A DNA stretch of 64,000 bases from Zonotrichia leucophrys gambelii (GCF_028769735.1 NC_088178.1:7568001-7632000), one strand, 5' to 3'. Positions 25,701-39,407 are shown, counted from the first letter of the stretch. The notes: generated by a model not told the origin, from the sequence alone. A program made the numbers and translations.

Positions 25701-28700
25701 AAACTACACAGCTCCAAAACAATGAGTAAGACAGAGTAAAACTCTTTTACTAGATCAGAAAAAGTTTAGGAATGAACCAGCAACAACACATTTAACACTA
25801 AATATAAATCCATACTTTCAGAAACACCATATAATCTGCTTCCCAGAGCAAATGACCAAAGATCTGTACTCTGTACTTACTCTTCACACCCGTCAGAGGA
25901 GGAATGTGATAGTAATAAAATGGCACCTCAGGGGCTTCAGATGCAACCTTCTGCATGAAAGCAATCAGCTCATCTAGAAGGAAACCAGCAGGGATCCCGT
26001 AAGAGAAGGTGATCATCCATAGGGAGACACAGTTCAGATTCACAGCACGGGGGCTGTGGAGAGGCCTCAGCTTGTGCACACACACAGCAAGTCATACAAA
26101 ACCCTTCACACGTCATAAAACATTAAATGTGACATAAATCAGGGGAGGACCTTAAGAAAGGCAAAGACATTATTTCTTTTAAACCAAACCAGTTCCAGTA
26201 GTTCCCACTCATTCTCTTACAGGTGTAACTCAGGCATGCCCTCACATGTGCCAGGTCTGTGTGCCAAGTGGCCTCAGCAGGATCCCTTGTGTGCAACAGA
26301 GGACAAGGGATCAAGTTCACATTCACCTCCCTGCGGTATGGTGCTTTCACGTGAACATTTCCATTCAGAATTCATTCAGACAACTTCTAATATTTCTTTT
26401 ACAACCCTCCACTTCATGTGGTTCTTTTATGTTATTGTCAGGATCTTAAGGACAAAAAACTCAGTTTGCAAGTTTTGAGGTAACCTTAGACAGACAGAAC
26501 CAAGCCTGATCACCTCAGTAACAAGAGCCACACCTGTGTATCAGCAGTTGCTCAACTTGGTCAGTGCCCAGCAAGGGTCACCATGGAACCAGCTGCTTCC
26601 TAGTGAGGCCCAGATCAAGCATGAACACCAAACTATCCATTCAGAACATAGACTAGTTAACTAGACCATTCTTTCCAAAAGCAATTCTTCTTCTTACAAA
26701 AAGCTAACAAAATATATCCCAAAAGACATCCTTCCCATTTCTTACCAGGACAATTCTGCTATCTCTCCTCTTTAAAAAATGCTTCTTGCAGGTTTTGCTT
26801 TTCCATTACAGTTGAACAAACATTATTATCAGAATATTTTCCAAAGAAAGCACATGACATTCATCCTTTATCTATGACCAAAAGGCCTCAGCCATCTCAT
26901 CTACTCACCTTTGTTTGTGGGTTTGAAGAAGAAGGGGGCTATGACAGCAATGCCATCAGCACCTATGGCTGCTGCATGTCTTGCCTATAAAAGACAGAGT
27001 GGAAAGTATCTAAGGGTACATCTGCTTCTATTTATCACACACAGAGTGAAAAATATATACACACCAGCTCTTGGCACTCTGGCAGATTCAGTGCTCCCAC
27101 ATGAATGATCACGTGGTCCAATCTGCACAAAAAAAAACAAATTCAGAAGATTTTGGGGAGGGTACAGTGATGATGAACTACCAGGCTGCCAAAATTACTT
27201 GCTTCAGCCCAGGCAGCCACAGAAGAAGAACCTAAAAAAAGAGTTGAGCCTGGATTGACCTAATGACCAGAAACATGGATTAATGCTGACAGTGACAAGT
27301 GCTGGTGGAAGAAAGAAAAAAACATTTGTAAACATGAATCACATGAGACTTCTTGCTGTAGTGCTTGCAAGGCTGTTGGGAGGGATGAATATTAGCATTT
27401 TATTAGGAAATTTGAAATTAAGACATAAAGGATTTAAGGGGAGGCTGGGAAGTTTAAAGGGAATCAAAGCATATCTTTACTTTCTAGACCTATTTCTCTA
27501 GACCTACCAGAAGAGTTCAACCTCATAACAGCACCTTTGACTGCTTGTCTGCTCCTGCAAAGGAATCCTCCATGCTCCAGTCCATCAACCCCACTGCTGT
27601 TTTTCTCCTTTATATCCATAGGAGACATGGATACAAAGGCTATGGATCTGAAGGCCATGATCCTTCACACCAGTTTATTTCTCCTCAATATCCTTCTGCC
27701 CCAAAACACCTCCTCCTCTGCACCTCCTCTGACCCAGCATCCAAGAGAAAGGCAGCAGTGAGGGGAACAAGGCTGTGACTGGTACAAAAAAAAGGGAGAA
27801 TGAAGCTGCAATTGGATAGAGAGCTGCAGATCCATGTTGAATTCTTTCTTCTGTTACTAATTTTGTACCTTTAGGGCATGTCCCACCTCAGCTTCAGTCA
27901 CACCAAATAATGTAATATATCAAAAGGCCAAGCCCTTTCTCATCCCCCCATCTCTCAGTGTACCAAAGAGAAGGATTCTCACAAGCTCTCTGAGCAGCAG
28001 GAACACACACCAGCTAACTGGCAGTGGCAAAAACATACTTTGTGATAAAGGAGCTGGAGAACAAAGCCCAGCAACACAATACCAAAAAAAAAAAAAAAAA
28101 AACAAAGAAAAGGCATCAGCACACTTTATTTTCCAATCAGGCATTATTATAACATAAGATCTGGAACCCCCATTCCCTCTCAGTTACTTACTTGTCTTTT
28201 CCCTGGCACATCCATTCTTCAGCCAGCTGTTTCCTTTCCTGGATGCTAAGGGATAGGCCTTCTCCTGTTGTGCCATTCACTGTTTCAACATAACAAAACA
28301 CAACACACTGGCTGAGGCCTCACCTACACACATGGGTTTCACTGAAGACAAGAACTAACATTTTTCAATTGGGGAGAATCATTCAGATCAGTCTTCTCTG
28401 TCAACACAACATTATCCATTCACCTTTGGGAACATCACCTTATGAATGCACCTTATTTTATCCCCCACAGAAATGGAGTGTGGGCAAAAGCAGATGCCTG
28501 CAGTCTCTCCACTGGTGAGTATAAATGGCCAGGATGATCCCACATCCACATTCCCTCCCACTACAGCCCCTGCTAGGCAAGATATCACAGGATTCCCATC
28601 CAGGTAAAAGGGCTGTAATACAGTTCCTGTCACTTACCAAAAATGTTCTTCACGTTCTGCTCATTTACCAGATAATCCACATACTGACAAATCACTGGGA

Positions 28701-30190
28701 GGTTAATTTTTCTGCAATAAAAGGAACCACAGCAACCACTAAGCCCCTACCCATAGTTATTTTAAACTTAGTGATTAAAAAACCAAAAAACTCCATGTAT
28801 TTTGAAGCCCTGATTTTGCACACAGATTACCCAGAGATAAGAAACCCCTGACATCTGTTTAACATCTAAGGGCAGCAGCTCAGCCTTGAATTCTCTCTTG
28901 CAGTTCCTCTTCCTCCTGACAAGTAGTTCACTGTTCTAAACTTCTACTGGGAATTGCTGCAGGCTTGTCACAGCAAATAATTTTTTAGGGAAATATGAGA
29001 GACAAGGAGACACTAAATCCTCTTCCTCTTTTGAGGGAAACAGGAGTCCTCTCGAGAGCACAAAGTTATTTGTGCAAGTGCTGGCAAATGGTTAAACTGC
29101 TGGATGTTGTAACTGCTGGACAGAGAGGGAAACGCATCCGCTGGATGTGACTTTGACCTCTCTCTCATTAAAGGATGAGGAGAGCAACAGAATTCCCTGG
29201 CAAGAGAGGAAGGAGAATTCTTGGGTTATCTTCTATGCAAGACAAATTCATTTTGTTTGCTAGTGTGTAATATTTCACTGTTGTTTTCATTTGTCAAAAA
29301 TACAGACCAAACCTATGGTTGGGAAGTCAATTCTGATGTCTTGATAGGTTTTACAGAACATTCAAAATTCCACAGATGCCTTCCCAGAACATATCTGACA
29401 AGGACCATGCAGTCCAGGCAGAGGGCTCTGGTCACTCTCTAAATATCATGTAGCGATAAATTTGGGTCATAATTAAAGAAAAAAAAAAAAACGGAAATAA
29501 GTTTCCTTTAAAACAAGAATCCAAGCAGTGACTGCAATGGAATGAGTTCCCTGACTAGGATGGAGCCTTATTTTTCAGCACATAAAGTAAAGTTCACTTT
29601 TGGAGATCTGTACTAGCAAATCTCCACTGTGTCTCTCAAAAGCATGTACAGATCCTGACACACCCCCCACAAGAGCTCAGAGTTCTCTTCTGACTCCAAA
29701 CAACTCAGTCTTGCAACATCAAAATGCAGTGAGGAGGCTTCTGTTTGCCATGCCCGCTCTGAAGAAAGCTGAATTTCAAGTTTCAATTTGATGCTATTTT
29801 TAAAACTGTGCTGCCCTTGCAGAATTTTCTTCAAGTTTAGACTAACTTCATGTACTCATACACACATGACTACATGCATGACTTAGCTCAGACAGAGAGA
29901 AGTCTGAAAGGCCTTTGGATTCTGACAATTATTTTCTAGCTCTCGAGAGTTCTTTGTAACTAGGACTGCAATTTTCCTTAACAAACGTTAAAACAGTGCA
30001 ATGCTCTACACATGTAACTGTACTATGATTTAATTTGCACCTACAAAGCAACAGAAAAGGAGAGAGACTGATCCAAATGAGACTGATCCAAACCCAGAGC
30101 CATAGTACTTGCTGGCAACAGAAGGAAGCAGAGGCAGGGGAATCTAACTTTGGGACCAATTTAGTAGTTTCCCCCAATCCCATCAGATAT

Positions 30191-30222
<32 letters not shown>

Positions 30223-30386
30223 CAGGCAAGAAAGCAAGAAAGGAAGCAGATCAGTTCCAAATAAGAAAAAGAAAAATAGGGGTGGAAGGAAACAATAATC
30301 AGTGCAACTTTGACAGCTCACCCATCCGGAGTCATTGGAGTGATGGTAGCAGCTACAAGACCCTTTAACTTCTTTCGGGGTGCCAT
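22732..30386 (-). CDS. NPL: NPL, N-acetylneuraminate lyase
   Basis: Cytosolic class I aldolase that cleaves sialic acid into N-acetylmannosamine and pyruvate. The eleven coding exons join in frame: 30322-30386 (start), 28638-28711, 28192-28279, 27065-27122, 26909-26984, 25881-25973, 25431-25579, 25196-25242, 24321-24405, 23962-24001, 22732-22883. The product is 308 residues, slightly shorter than the ~320 of mammals. Visible family motifs are GTTGEG (49-54, carboxylate-binding loop), FYYYHIP with the catalytic Tyr at about 142, the Schiff-base Lys at about 172 in VKFSDTD, GVDE, and [10 protein letters not shown] near the end. The residues needed for catalysis are present. The C-terminus ends PNGD, and its stop codon lies in the tail of an antisense CR1. 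The start methionine follows a CpG island. DHX9 lies downstream on the same strand, an order recalled as the same in mammals. Confidence 0.95.
28083..28101. repeat. Poly-A run in NPL intron
   Basis: Uninterrupted run of about 19 A on the plus strand, between NPL exons 2 and 3 in transcript order. Confidence 0.85.
30196..30222. repeat. Long poly-A run in first NPL intron
   Basis: Uninterrupted run of about 26 A on the plus strand. No retrotransposon body is recognisable next to it. Confidence 0.9.
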
Positions 30387-30399
30387 TGAGCTGTTTGGG

Positions 30400-30790
30400 G
30401 AGGAGGGAATAACCGGGATTACCGCCTCTGTTCAGGCGTTCCTGTGGAAGGGTACAGCCCCCGGGGGCCGTGCAGCCGAGCCCGCCGGGCGGCTCTGCAA
30501 GGACCGGCCCAGCCATTCCCCGGAACCGGCTGCGGGGGCTCTGCCCCGGCTCCCCCTCACCTCGGCACCGCCACAGCCGCGGCCGTGCGGGAACGAACAG
30601 GCGGGCAGGAGGCGGCGACAGCGCCGGAGACAGCTGACGGCTGCACAGCCGGCCCTGCTCAGCCCAGCCCAGCCCAGCTCCGCCTCCCCATCAGTCCAGC
30701 CCATCTCCACCCAGCCCGGCCTTGCCCAGCCCAGCCTCTGCCTGCCCCGCAGCCCCCCATGGCCCCTCAGCCCCACGGCTCCTACTGCCC
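30400..30790 (-). promoter_or_regulatory. CpG-island promoter region of NPL
   Basis: GC- and CpG-rich sequence immediately upstream of the NPL start codon (30384-30386). From ~30655 to 30750 it becomes a pentamer-type CCCAG/GCCCA tract. The transcription start is not defined by sequence. Confidence 0.65.
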
Positions 30791-30904
30791 ATGCTTCGTG
30801 CAAGAGATAAGCCTGGCTTGTTTTATCCGTAATTATCTGCAAACTTCAAGATAAAAATGAACAAATGAACCTTTAAATATTAATAAATAACAGGATGGAG
30901 ACAA

Positions 30905-31135
30905 ACAAAATCTTGGAATGATTTGGGTTGGAGTGGACCTTAAAAGGTCACCCAGTGCCACCTGCAGCCATGGGCAGGGACACCTTCCACTATCCCAGGG
31001 TGCTCCAAGCCCCATCCAGCCTGGGCTTGGCCACTTCCAGGGATGGGGCAGCCACAGCTTCTCTGGGCACCCTGTGCCAGGGCCTCCCCAACCCTCACAT
31101 GGAGAAAGCTCTTCCAAATACCTCACCCAATGTTG
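30905..31135 (-). mobile_element. CR1 LINE 3' fragment
   Basis: Reverse-complement CR1: the plus strand opens with GGAATGATTTGGGTTGGAG and continues through GGTGCTCCAAGCCCCATCC and CAGCCACAGCTTCTCTGGGC. It lies just upstream of the NPL promoter island. Confidence 0.92.
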
Positions 31136-31930
31136 TCCTCACAGCCCTGCTGAGGTGCTGGAAGCACTCCCAATGACAGTGCAGTGTCCCTGCTCTGGGA
31201 CACACAGATAGATCCATGTCCCTGTGTGAGAAAGGCAAATGGAGCTCAGGCTCTCTGCTCCTGCCATGCAGCGCAAGGTGGTTTTACCAGATGTGTATCC
31301 ATTGTGGAGTGTGGGCTCCATGGCAGTGATGCACAGCACAATCCTCCCCATCCCACTAGAACTGCAGGTGGGCCAGGATTCAAATCTGCTCCCAGCAGAT
31401 CTCACCAGCAGACTACAAGCATCCCCTAAGACAAGGTACTGCCCTGAACAGATTCACAGCAATAAACCTCCAAAATAAATTTTTAACAATTGTCTTCAGT
31501 GTACACTTTCAGATCTTCCATTAGAGTGTGTTTTGAGAGCAGCCAGTGCCTGCAGGGAGAACAATCCTCTGTTGTGTGATTCAGGAGCACGTTTTCCATG
31601 GATTCACATAATAACCTCAGGAGTTTGGGGCTGTGCTATTCCTCCTCCACCCCAAAATATGCTCACTGTGGGCTGTTTGCATGCAGAGATCACTCTCTGG
31701 GTTTCTGCCTTATTAACAGCTCCTTAAAAAGCACATACATTTCCCTTTTCTTAGAGGGTCATCTTGATCTTCCAGAAATCCCCTTTCTCTAGACTCTTCC
31801 ATTCCCATAGGTAGTTTTTCCTTCTCCAGGCTCAATACTTCCATCTCTTGCAACCTCTGCCACCTCCCCAAAGCACCAGTGTATTTCTAGAAGTTCACAG
31901 AATCCTGTGCTCTACAGAGCCATTTAGAGG
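31136..31930. other. Intergenic sequence, nothing recognised
   Basis: No exon with matching splice sites, no family-like protein and no recognisable repeat. A GGATTCAAATC stretch near 31376 recalls a tRNA T-arm, but no cloverleaf forms around it. Confidence 0.6.
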
Positions 31931-31939
31931 AAGTCCTCA

Positions 31940-32520
31940 AGATTTCCTGAGTATTTTAATGCAGTTTTAATGCTATCTCATGGTGTTGACAGCACAGGAG
32001 AGAAGTTTTGCAATAGCCTGGAGAGGTTTAGAGCTACTTAGAACCCTGTAGGAGTCAGAGATTGGCATAAAAGGGTTTTAGAGCTGTTTGGAGCTCCTCA
32101 GAGGAATTTTAAAGTCTGCTGCAGGAGTTGACAGTTGTACAGTGGAGATTTAGAGGCATTTTAGATGCATTTAAAGGCATATTAATGCTGCTTACAGCAA
32201 CACAGAGCAGCTTTAGATCAGTTTAGGGGAGCTCTGAGGTGCTGAGAAGAGGTTTAGAAGAGCTAAAGGAGTTTAGTGCCTTACAAGAGTTCTGGCACAT
32301 TTCACAGGACTTTAGGGCTGCTTAGAATAGTCTATAGGATATTTAGAGCAGTTCAGAGTGGTTCTAGAGGGCTTCAGAAGAGTTTTAGCACTGTCTCTAA
32401 GCAGGAATTCCAGAACTGCAGAAGAGTTCTAGAGCAGTTGCAAGGAAACTGGGAAGCGCTTGAGATCTATTTAGAAGCATTTTACTGCTACTTTAAGCAT
32501 TGTGCTTACAAGCATTAGTG
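31940..32520. repeat. Degenerate TTTAGAGC-type repeat tract
   Basis: Dozens of imperfect short units built around TTTAGAGC, TTTTAGAGCAG and AGGAGTTTAG, spaced roughly 20-35 bases apart. Composition and motif differ sharply from flanking sequence. There is no long open frame with family resemblance. The tract ends in the foldback listed separately. I do not recognise the family. Confidence 0.7.
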
Positions 32521-32579
32521 TTTGTAAAGCACTAAACTCCTTTAGCTCTTCTAAACCTCTTCTCACCACCTCAGAGCTG
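32230..32579. repeat. 55-bp inverted repeat (foldback) with ~240-bp spacer
   Basis: Arm 1 is 32230-32285 and arm 2 is 32523-32578. Arm 2 is the reverse complement of arm 1 with about two mismatches. The arms contain AGAAGAGGTTTAGAAGAGC and its complement, so they belong to the same repeat family as the tract between them. Confidence 0.9.
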
Positions 32580-32983
32580 AGAAGTTTCCTTCAGACTTTT
32601 TGTTGTTGCTGTATTAACTTTTCCACTACTTTCCAATACACTGACTACAACTTACCTGAATTTTACTTCTACTTTCCCCAAATCACAGCTCTCTCTACTC
32701 ATATACAGCTTTTACATCTGAGCTATCACATTTCTCAAGGGGACTTCTGGTTTGGTATAATTACACTACAGTCTTGCCTCTGTGTCTCTGCAATAAACAA
32801 ATGTATCCAGATGTAATTTTCTTTCAGAGACAGACTCGAGTCTATTTCCAGAGAAATATGAAGTACTGAAGCCTAAATGAAAATTCAGAAAGACAGTACC
32901 TGTTAAAGTGATGAATTCTCTTAAATACCATCATGGCTGGCTGGTATTCAGAAGTACATCATTTGTGGAGCTGATGTGATGTC

Positions 32984-33036
32984 ATTATGTATGTATGCAT
33001 GTATGCATGCATGCATGTATGTATGTATGTACCTAG
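32984..33036. repeat. (GTAT/GCAT)n tetranucleotide microsatellite
   Basis: Tandem ATGT and ATGC tetramers, about twelve units, interrupted once or twice. Confidence 0.95.
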
Positions 33037-33237
33037 CTACCTCCATTTACTCTGCTCTCAATCTAATGTGCAAAAAATCAAAATAAATACTGACCTCCTG
33101 GATATTAAATTTTAAGTTATTAAGTTTGCTTTTGATTCTACTTGAAAACATGCCAGTTTAACTGTTCTAGAGTTAAGCATAACCTGGAGGATTTTCCTAA
33201 CTTAGCATTTTCTTCACTGTCTTACACAGATATTCCC

Positions 33238-33306
33238 TGACAGGGAGTCAGAACTATAGGCTCTTCAAAGTCCCATCCAACACAAACAGTTCTGTGATTC
33301 TCTGAT
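33238..33306 (+). mobile_element. Short CR1 3' end
   Basis: Only the terminal ~65 bases remain: CTCTTCAAAGTCCCATCCAAC, then ACAGTTCTGTGATTCTCTGA. Confidence 0.65.
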
Positions 33307-33309
33307 TCA

Positions 33310-36300
33310 GGTTGCTGTGTCTGTCACATAAAAGATGTTTTAACATGCCAAGTTATTAATTTTTTAGATGTTAAAGTGCTTTCCCATTAGCAGTCAACAA
33401 GAGCATAATCCAATTTATGTCTCTGGAAATAGAAGCAACTATCAAGGGTGCACTAGAGCAGAAGTGACCACTGGCAACCAAGAGAGGATCAGGGATGTTC
33501 CTGTTGAAGGAAGGCTCACCTCTGAACACAGCCAACAGTGCCACCTGCTGCAGAGTGCAGCACGGGCTCGTTCTGGGAACACGCAGGAAGAGAGAGCAGG
33601 TTCTTGGAAGGATCCATCTCTGAAGGCTTTACTCCCATCATCTAAAGAACAGAAGCACCCATCAAAACCCCACACCCACTACCAATATCCCCACTGTTAG
33701 ATGAGGGAAGAGTTCTGATATGAACCACACTCATGCCAGTAAGATGAGGAAGAAGCTCAGGCAATAAACCCTCAGTTCCAGTTACCTCTTCATGCCTTTT
33801 TGGAAGTGGAAGTGATTTTAAGGGGAGTATTTCCTTCAACATATTAATCCATACTCTCTGTGTTTCCGTCCAGGCAGCTGTTGCCTCTTCAGAGCTGTGT
33901 TTGCAAATAAGGTGTATTCTGTCACAGTTTAGGCTTAAGTCCTTTCTAAACCATTTAAAAAAGCAAAACCAGCAACGCAATAAATTTGTGTCAAGACTTT
34001 TTTTCCAGCAAGCACTGTTACCTCTTTCCCTTTATGAGAAATTCCTGTCTTGAAGATAAAAATTTACCTTTTTCATGCTCTTGTTTCTGAAAAGAATCTG
34101 TCAATAACAGAATGGGGATTAATCTGTAGGGGAAGATGAATTAATTTCCTCTCAGCAATCAGAGAGGACTGGAAGATTCTGTGGATCTAGGCAACTTCTT
34201 TCACTGGCTAAAGTTTGCTGAGACAATTGCCTGTGGAGTTTAGTTTCTAACTAGATCCCAGAACAGATACATATTAAAAATAAACCTTGTTGTACAAATA
34301 AATCAGTGATTAAAGTAGTATATAAAGCTGAAATAGCTTCTCTCTGGGTTCCATGCAGAGAAGACAGGTTGATTTAGGATTGTTTTTCATGGCTGCTGGA
34401 AGCAAGGATTCATTTAAGATTAATTCTCCAAACCTGGAATGGTCTCAAAATGTGAGCTTCAGCAGAGACATCTTGGAAAATGCCAAGTCAGGAGTGCTCT
34501 GGAGTGGTGTTTGGTGTAGGAAAATTTTTATTTGGTCAAGAGCAGCCAGTTCCATGTGTTCTCTGATGAAGTGAGCACAGAATCACTCATTCAGCAAGAT
34601 TTAGGTAACACTGTCACTGAGTAAGCAGGAAGATGCAGTAGTTTCACATCACTTGTGACAAACTAGCTGGAATCAGGCATAAATATGGACAAAATCCACA
34701 CACACATTTCCAGAGAGCAGATGACTTTAGGCTGAAGGTGAATCCAATGGTAACAAATTCCCCTGTTGATATAAAATGCGTAGGAAAGAGGACACTCTTT
34801 CCTCACCTCACTGGAGTTATGGCATGGATTTCCTTTCCACAATTCCTAAGGATAATAAGGAACCTCCTCGGAACAGTACTACAGTACATTCAGCTGCTTC
34901 TTTAGAAGATGGTGTGTTTCTGCTTGTTCATTTTCCATGCTGAGAGTGAGAATATAAAATGGAGGCTTTCTTTAGAGCAAGGAGGTAAGAGGCTTGTTTT
35001 GGGAGATGAATTTGCAGTAAACCACAGTTCATCTAACAGCATATAAGGACACTTCTACTGCCCTGGACAGTAAACACAGTAACATCACATGCTCATCTTC
35101 CTTTGCTGTGAAGTGACATTTCTGCACTATCAGATGAGCATATGTTTACTAAAGTAAAGGCCATTTATATGTGGAGAGACTCAGTTCTTTTGAATTAAAA
35201 TAATTGTCAAAGATTCTCTGACAGGCTCAAGCAGCAATGCAAAACTGCTTGGAGCTTTGTGTTGAGACCACTTGATAAAATATGTTGAGTGGCCACACAT
35301 CCCTGTCTGCCCCTTACATCCCCATTCTTCACATCACACTACAGAGTTGTCAGCCACAAGAACATGACTCAGAGTTATCATTAACCCCACTGCAACAACA
35401 CACTTCTCCTGGGTTCCTCCAGTCCTGACACAATTAGGTCAGTGGAAAAGATTCCTACTTGTGCACACAGTCTGTGCTTGCCTCTAGGGATAAGGGTAAC
35501 TTAGAACACAACTGCATCAATGTGACAGCAGCAGTTGTAGTGCTGCCACACAGCAGATGGAAGCAGTTTGCTGTGGAGAATGTTGCTCAAGGTCTTGTTA
35601 CAGAGAGGAAAAGTGGAAATCACAAGTGATCATATCACAGGTTTGTCCTTGTCCAATCAATGCTATTATTTAAGTACCAGTTCATTACAGTGCTCCTGCC
35701 CAGATGAAGACAGTAAAATTAAGGTACAAACCACATACCTTTATCTGCTTGTGCCCTCATCTCTGCTCCTTAAGGCAAGGGAACAGAAAAACATTGCTTT
35801 GTTAGCTGTTCTAGAAAATGCCAGCCAAGTCCCAGACACATATTTATGACATTACACAGAGGTCAAAAGTCACAGAGCCTTTGGGACTTAATGGCTGCTG
35901 TTACTTGGATTTTCCTCTCATTGGAGGTACTAGTGAGAATGTATGCCAGGTTGCACCATAATCTCATCCCCATTCTCTAAGTTTTGGAATGCATATAAAC
36001 AGAATACATGTCCCCATGCCTGCCCTACTGTCTCATGCAGCTGTTGACATGTTCTCTCAATGTTTATGTGTGAAAAACAAGAGTGCTGGAAAACAACCCT
36101 TTGGGAAAACACTGGGGATTGTTCTCCAGCCTGGGGGTGCTCCACCAGGAACAGTCAACTCTTTGTCAGGGACGTCAGCTGGACACACAAACTCACTGGG
36201 GGTTTGTTCTGGGCCTCTCTGCTTCAGAAACCAAATGAGAATCCACTCTGGGCTTGCCTTTATCTACAGAGTTATTGCCCCCTTTCCAAGATAATATTTC

Positions 36301-39300
36301 TCAGTGCTCACCATTGGTGCAAATTTGTGGAGATTTGCCAAACTATTGTTGCTGGGAATTGTTTTTCCTATCTGGAGGAGTTAAAAAACATATCCATCCC
36401 TGGGGTGACAGGGTAAGGTGACAGCTCACCTTACCCCAGCCCATGACTTTGCATGCCTATGGCTCCTGAGTAAAGACCAAGCAGCTTCTCCTCCTCCAAA
36501 CACCCTCCTGCTGTTCCTGTTTGACCCAAGCAGAGCAGGTAAAATGGAGAAATATTTTACTCCATAAAATAAAAAGCACAAAGCATGCAGAGAAGTGGTT
36601 ACACATTTCAACCTGTTTGAATAAACTCCAGTAGCAAATAACTGTACACCCCCTTCTTCTGTGGCTCTGGAGAGATTTGTGGCTTTAAAGCTAAATTCAC
36701 AATCGCTTTTTGGCATGGTTTCACTTCCCTTTTCAGAACAGGAGCGTATCACACAGCATCCTGATGAAGTTCTCAGCAAGCAAAGAGAGTTTCCTGTTAA
36801 AAAGTCATTCCCAGCTATTGATGTAAAATGTCCCAGAGAGCTCAGCTGAATTTGGCTGCAAGGAATTTGCACAAACCATGACAAACTGAGAGGTGTTCTC
36901 AGAACACAAACTGTGCAGTTTAATCTGCCCTATTGTGCTGGTACCAAACTCTGTCTGGAGCTGCAGCTGGCTAAATGAAGAGCCCAGCCTCGCTGTGTGT
37001 ATTATAAGCAGGACAGGATTTCACAATAGCTTTGTATAACCCCTTTGTGCAGATATCCAAGGGCTAAGAGGGCTGATTAACCTCAAATGCCGCTCAGAAC
37101 AGCCAGCCATCAGAGAACACTGTCTGTCTTTCATAACATGCCAGCAAAAATCTCGTGAGGATGGTCTCAGCAGAGTGTGCAGCCAGATTTCTACCTACCC
37201 TTCACCCCTGTGGTAAAAAGGAAAAGCTGGCATTCTGTATAGCACCACTCTCCCATAATCCAAGTCAGGTGGGGGGGAGAGCCACATTATTTATGTGAAA
37301 TCCTTTCTCCCAAAGCACAAAACCTGCCACTGACCCTGTCATAAGTGGGCACACAGCCATGGCAAACAGGGGAAGTTACACAAGGGTGCAAAACTGTTTA
37401 TGGAGCCAGATCACACACTAGTCCCAGTGTTGCCTTGTGGATAGTAGGTGGGGCCTTTGGCATTTGCGTGGGGGCTCTCCAATGAGACCCAGAGCAGGAC
37501 AAGGCTCCAGCCTTCTGGTTTTCATAACAGGAGCCCCCTCCAGTAGGGTTGAGGCATGGGAGGAGCTTGCCCAAACTCAAATAAACACTGACATGCAGCA
37601 TCTTATGAAGATGTGCAGCCTCCACAGGACACACTGCAACAGCTGGAAGGACAAGCACTGAAACTGTAAGTATGTCTACCTTCTCCACTTCCTTAATAGC
37701 ACTAGTAGTCTGTGGCATGTTCTGCCTGCACTTACTTGTGCTAGCAGTGTAACCTGCAGTAGTCCCTTGGGCCCATGCATTAACAGCTGCAGAAAATAAA
37801 CTGAACACCCTATAGACATATTTATATGAATAGATGGACATTTCAAAGTTCAGCTTTCCTGTACATCTAAAAAAATTCAACTGTATCTAGAGGATTCTTC
37901 TGCTTGTCTCTCCCATCCTAAAGCACTGTTTTATGTAATTAAAAAAAATATTTCTAACATGCAGTCACTGACAGTACTGGCCATAAAGTTACAAAATGCA
38001 GAGCTGTGAGGTTTACCCAGTAGCTACAGAAAGGTTAAGTTGAGAAGCAGCTGGAATTAGCCAGTAAAGAGAAACCAGCTAGTTCAGTAGCTAATACAAG
38101 TGTGAAGCAGCAGCACTGTCTTTAAAGTGGCAATAAATGGTTGGAGGAAGTTTCAGTGTAATGGTTCATATTTGCTTCTAATGATAAGGATTCCTGCTTT
38201 ATGATGCTTTGTTGATTTGTAAACACCATGGATGAAGTCTATTAATGAGTACAAGTGTGCAGCAGTCCCTGGTGACCATCATTCTGGTCAGGTCTGCTGG
38301 AGATGATGCACCTTCAGGCTGGGACAGGGAAGGGAAAACACCTGCCTTTATCAGCAGCAGCTGTGTCCAGCTGTTTGATTCTGACCTTCCCTTCATCTGT
38401 GGTGACAGCTGAAGGTGCTGCTGGAAAAACTTCAACAATGAAGTGGCTCCACATATTATTTATTTTACAGACTCTAAAGGAACGCAGTACCACCAGGCTT
38501 TGTGGCCTTTTATGGTGTGTTTTAACAAAAATTTTTCAACCTCATATCCCAGGAACTCTTTGTAGCCACCTCTAGGCAGGGTACCGAAGGGGATTAACAG
38601 AATTCAACAGCAGTCCAGGTATTGCAAGAAGATGTAACAGCCAAGAAAGTGGTTAAATAGCACAAGAGAGTTGATACTGACAATTCAGATAATTACTGAA
38701 TTATGTGCTCTTTGCAACATGATGGGTGAAGGACATTGCAATGTAACACAAGGCAGAGACTATCAGAACGTATATTATACACTACAATCTGCCTGGTTAA
38801 CAACAGAAATCATACATGGAGGTCATTAAAATCTCAGCATTTTACCAGATCTGATTATTTAAACACTGGTTTTGAGTATTTTCACTCACTTTGTCTGGGA
38901 CAGTGTTTTTAAGTTTTCACCTTTTTTCCTCCCATGTGAAGGCTATAAAGGAAAAGTTACTTATTCAGAAATGTAGAAAATTGCATTTATCCACAGGACT
39001 TTGAGGCTAAAAGCCTTTAAGAAAGCCATCACCTATCATGAGAGGCCAACTAAAGTTAAAGCACAATCAACACCAGCTAACCTACCAAACCATTACAGCT
39101 TTTTTGTCTAGGAGCATACAGTCTGAAGTCCTTTTGACTCAGATTTCCACAAAACTCCCACTTGCAGGATCTCACTTTGCTGTCAGGAAATACCTTTCTG
39201 TCACAGAGAAGCAAGGGCAGCGCATCCTGAAAGAACACCTCCTCCAGTAGCAGTAGTTTCTTGGTCCTGGTGCTCTGTTCCTGCAGGACTCAATGGTTTT

Positions 39301-39400
39301 CAGCCTTTTTCAGGCCTTCCACCAGCTCAGCAACAACTGAAAAGCCCTAGTGCCATATTAATTTAAGAGATACCAATGAACTGTGTCTGCCTTCCAGCTC
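33310..39400. other. Intergenic or upstream-intronic sequence, nothing recognised
   Basis: Six kilobases without a supported exon, RNA gene or recognisable interspersed repeat. Open frames here (for example at 33642-33980, 36426-36884 and 37398-37880) show no protein-family features and no splice-compatible neighbours. Untranslated first exons or enhancers of the SOUL-like gene could lie here but leave no visible signature. Confidence 0.55.
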
Positions 39401-39407
39401 TGGCAAG

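Noticed and set aside
32984..33036. CRISPR-like spaced repeat
   Set aside because: It is a contiguous tetranucleotide microsatellite in an animal genome.
36426..36884. 152-codon minus-strand frame in the intergenic region
   Set aside because: No domain, splice context or composition supporting a gene.
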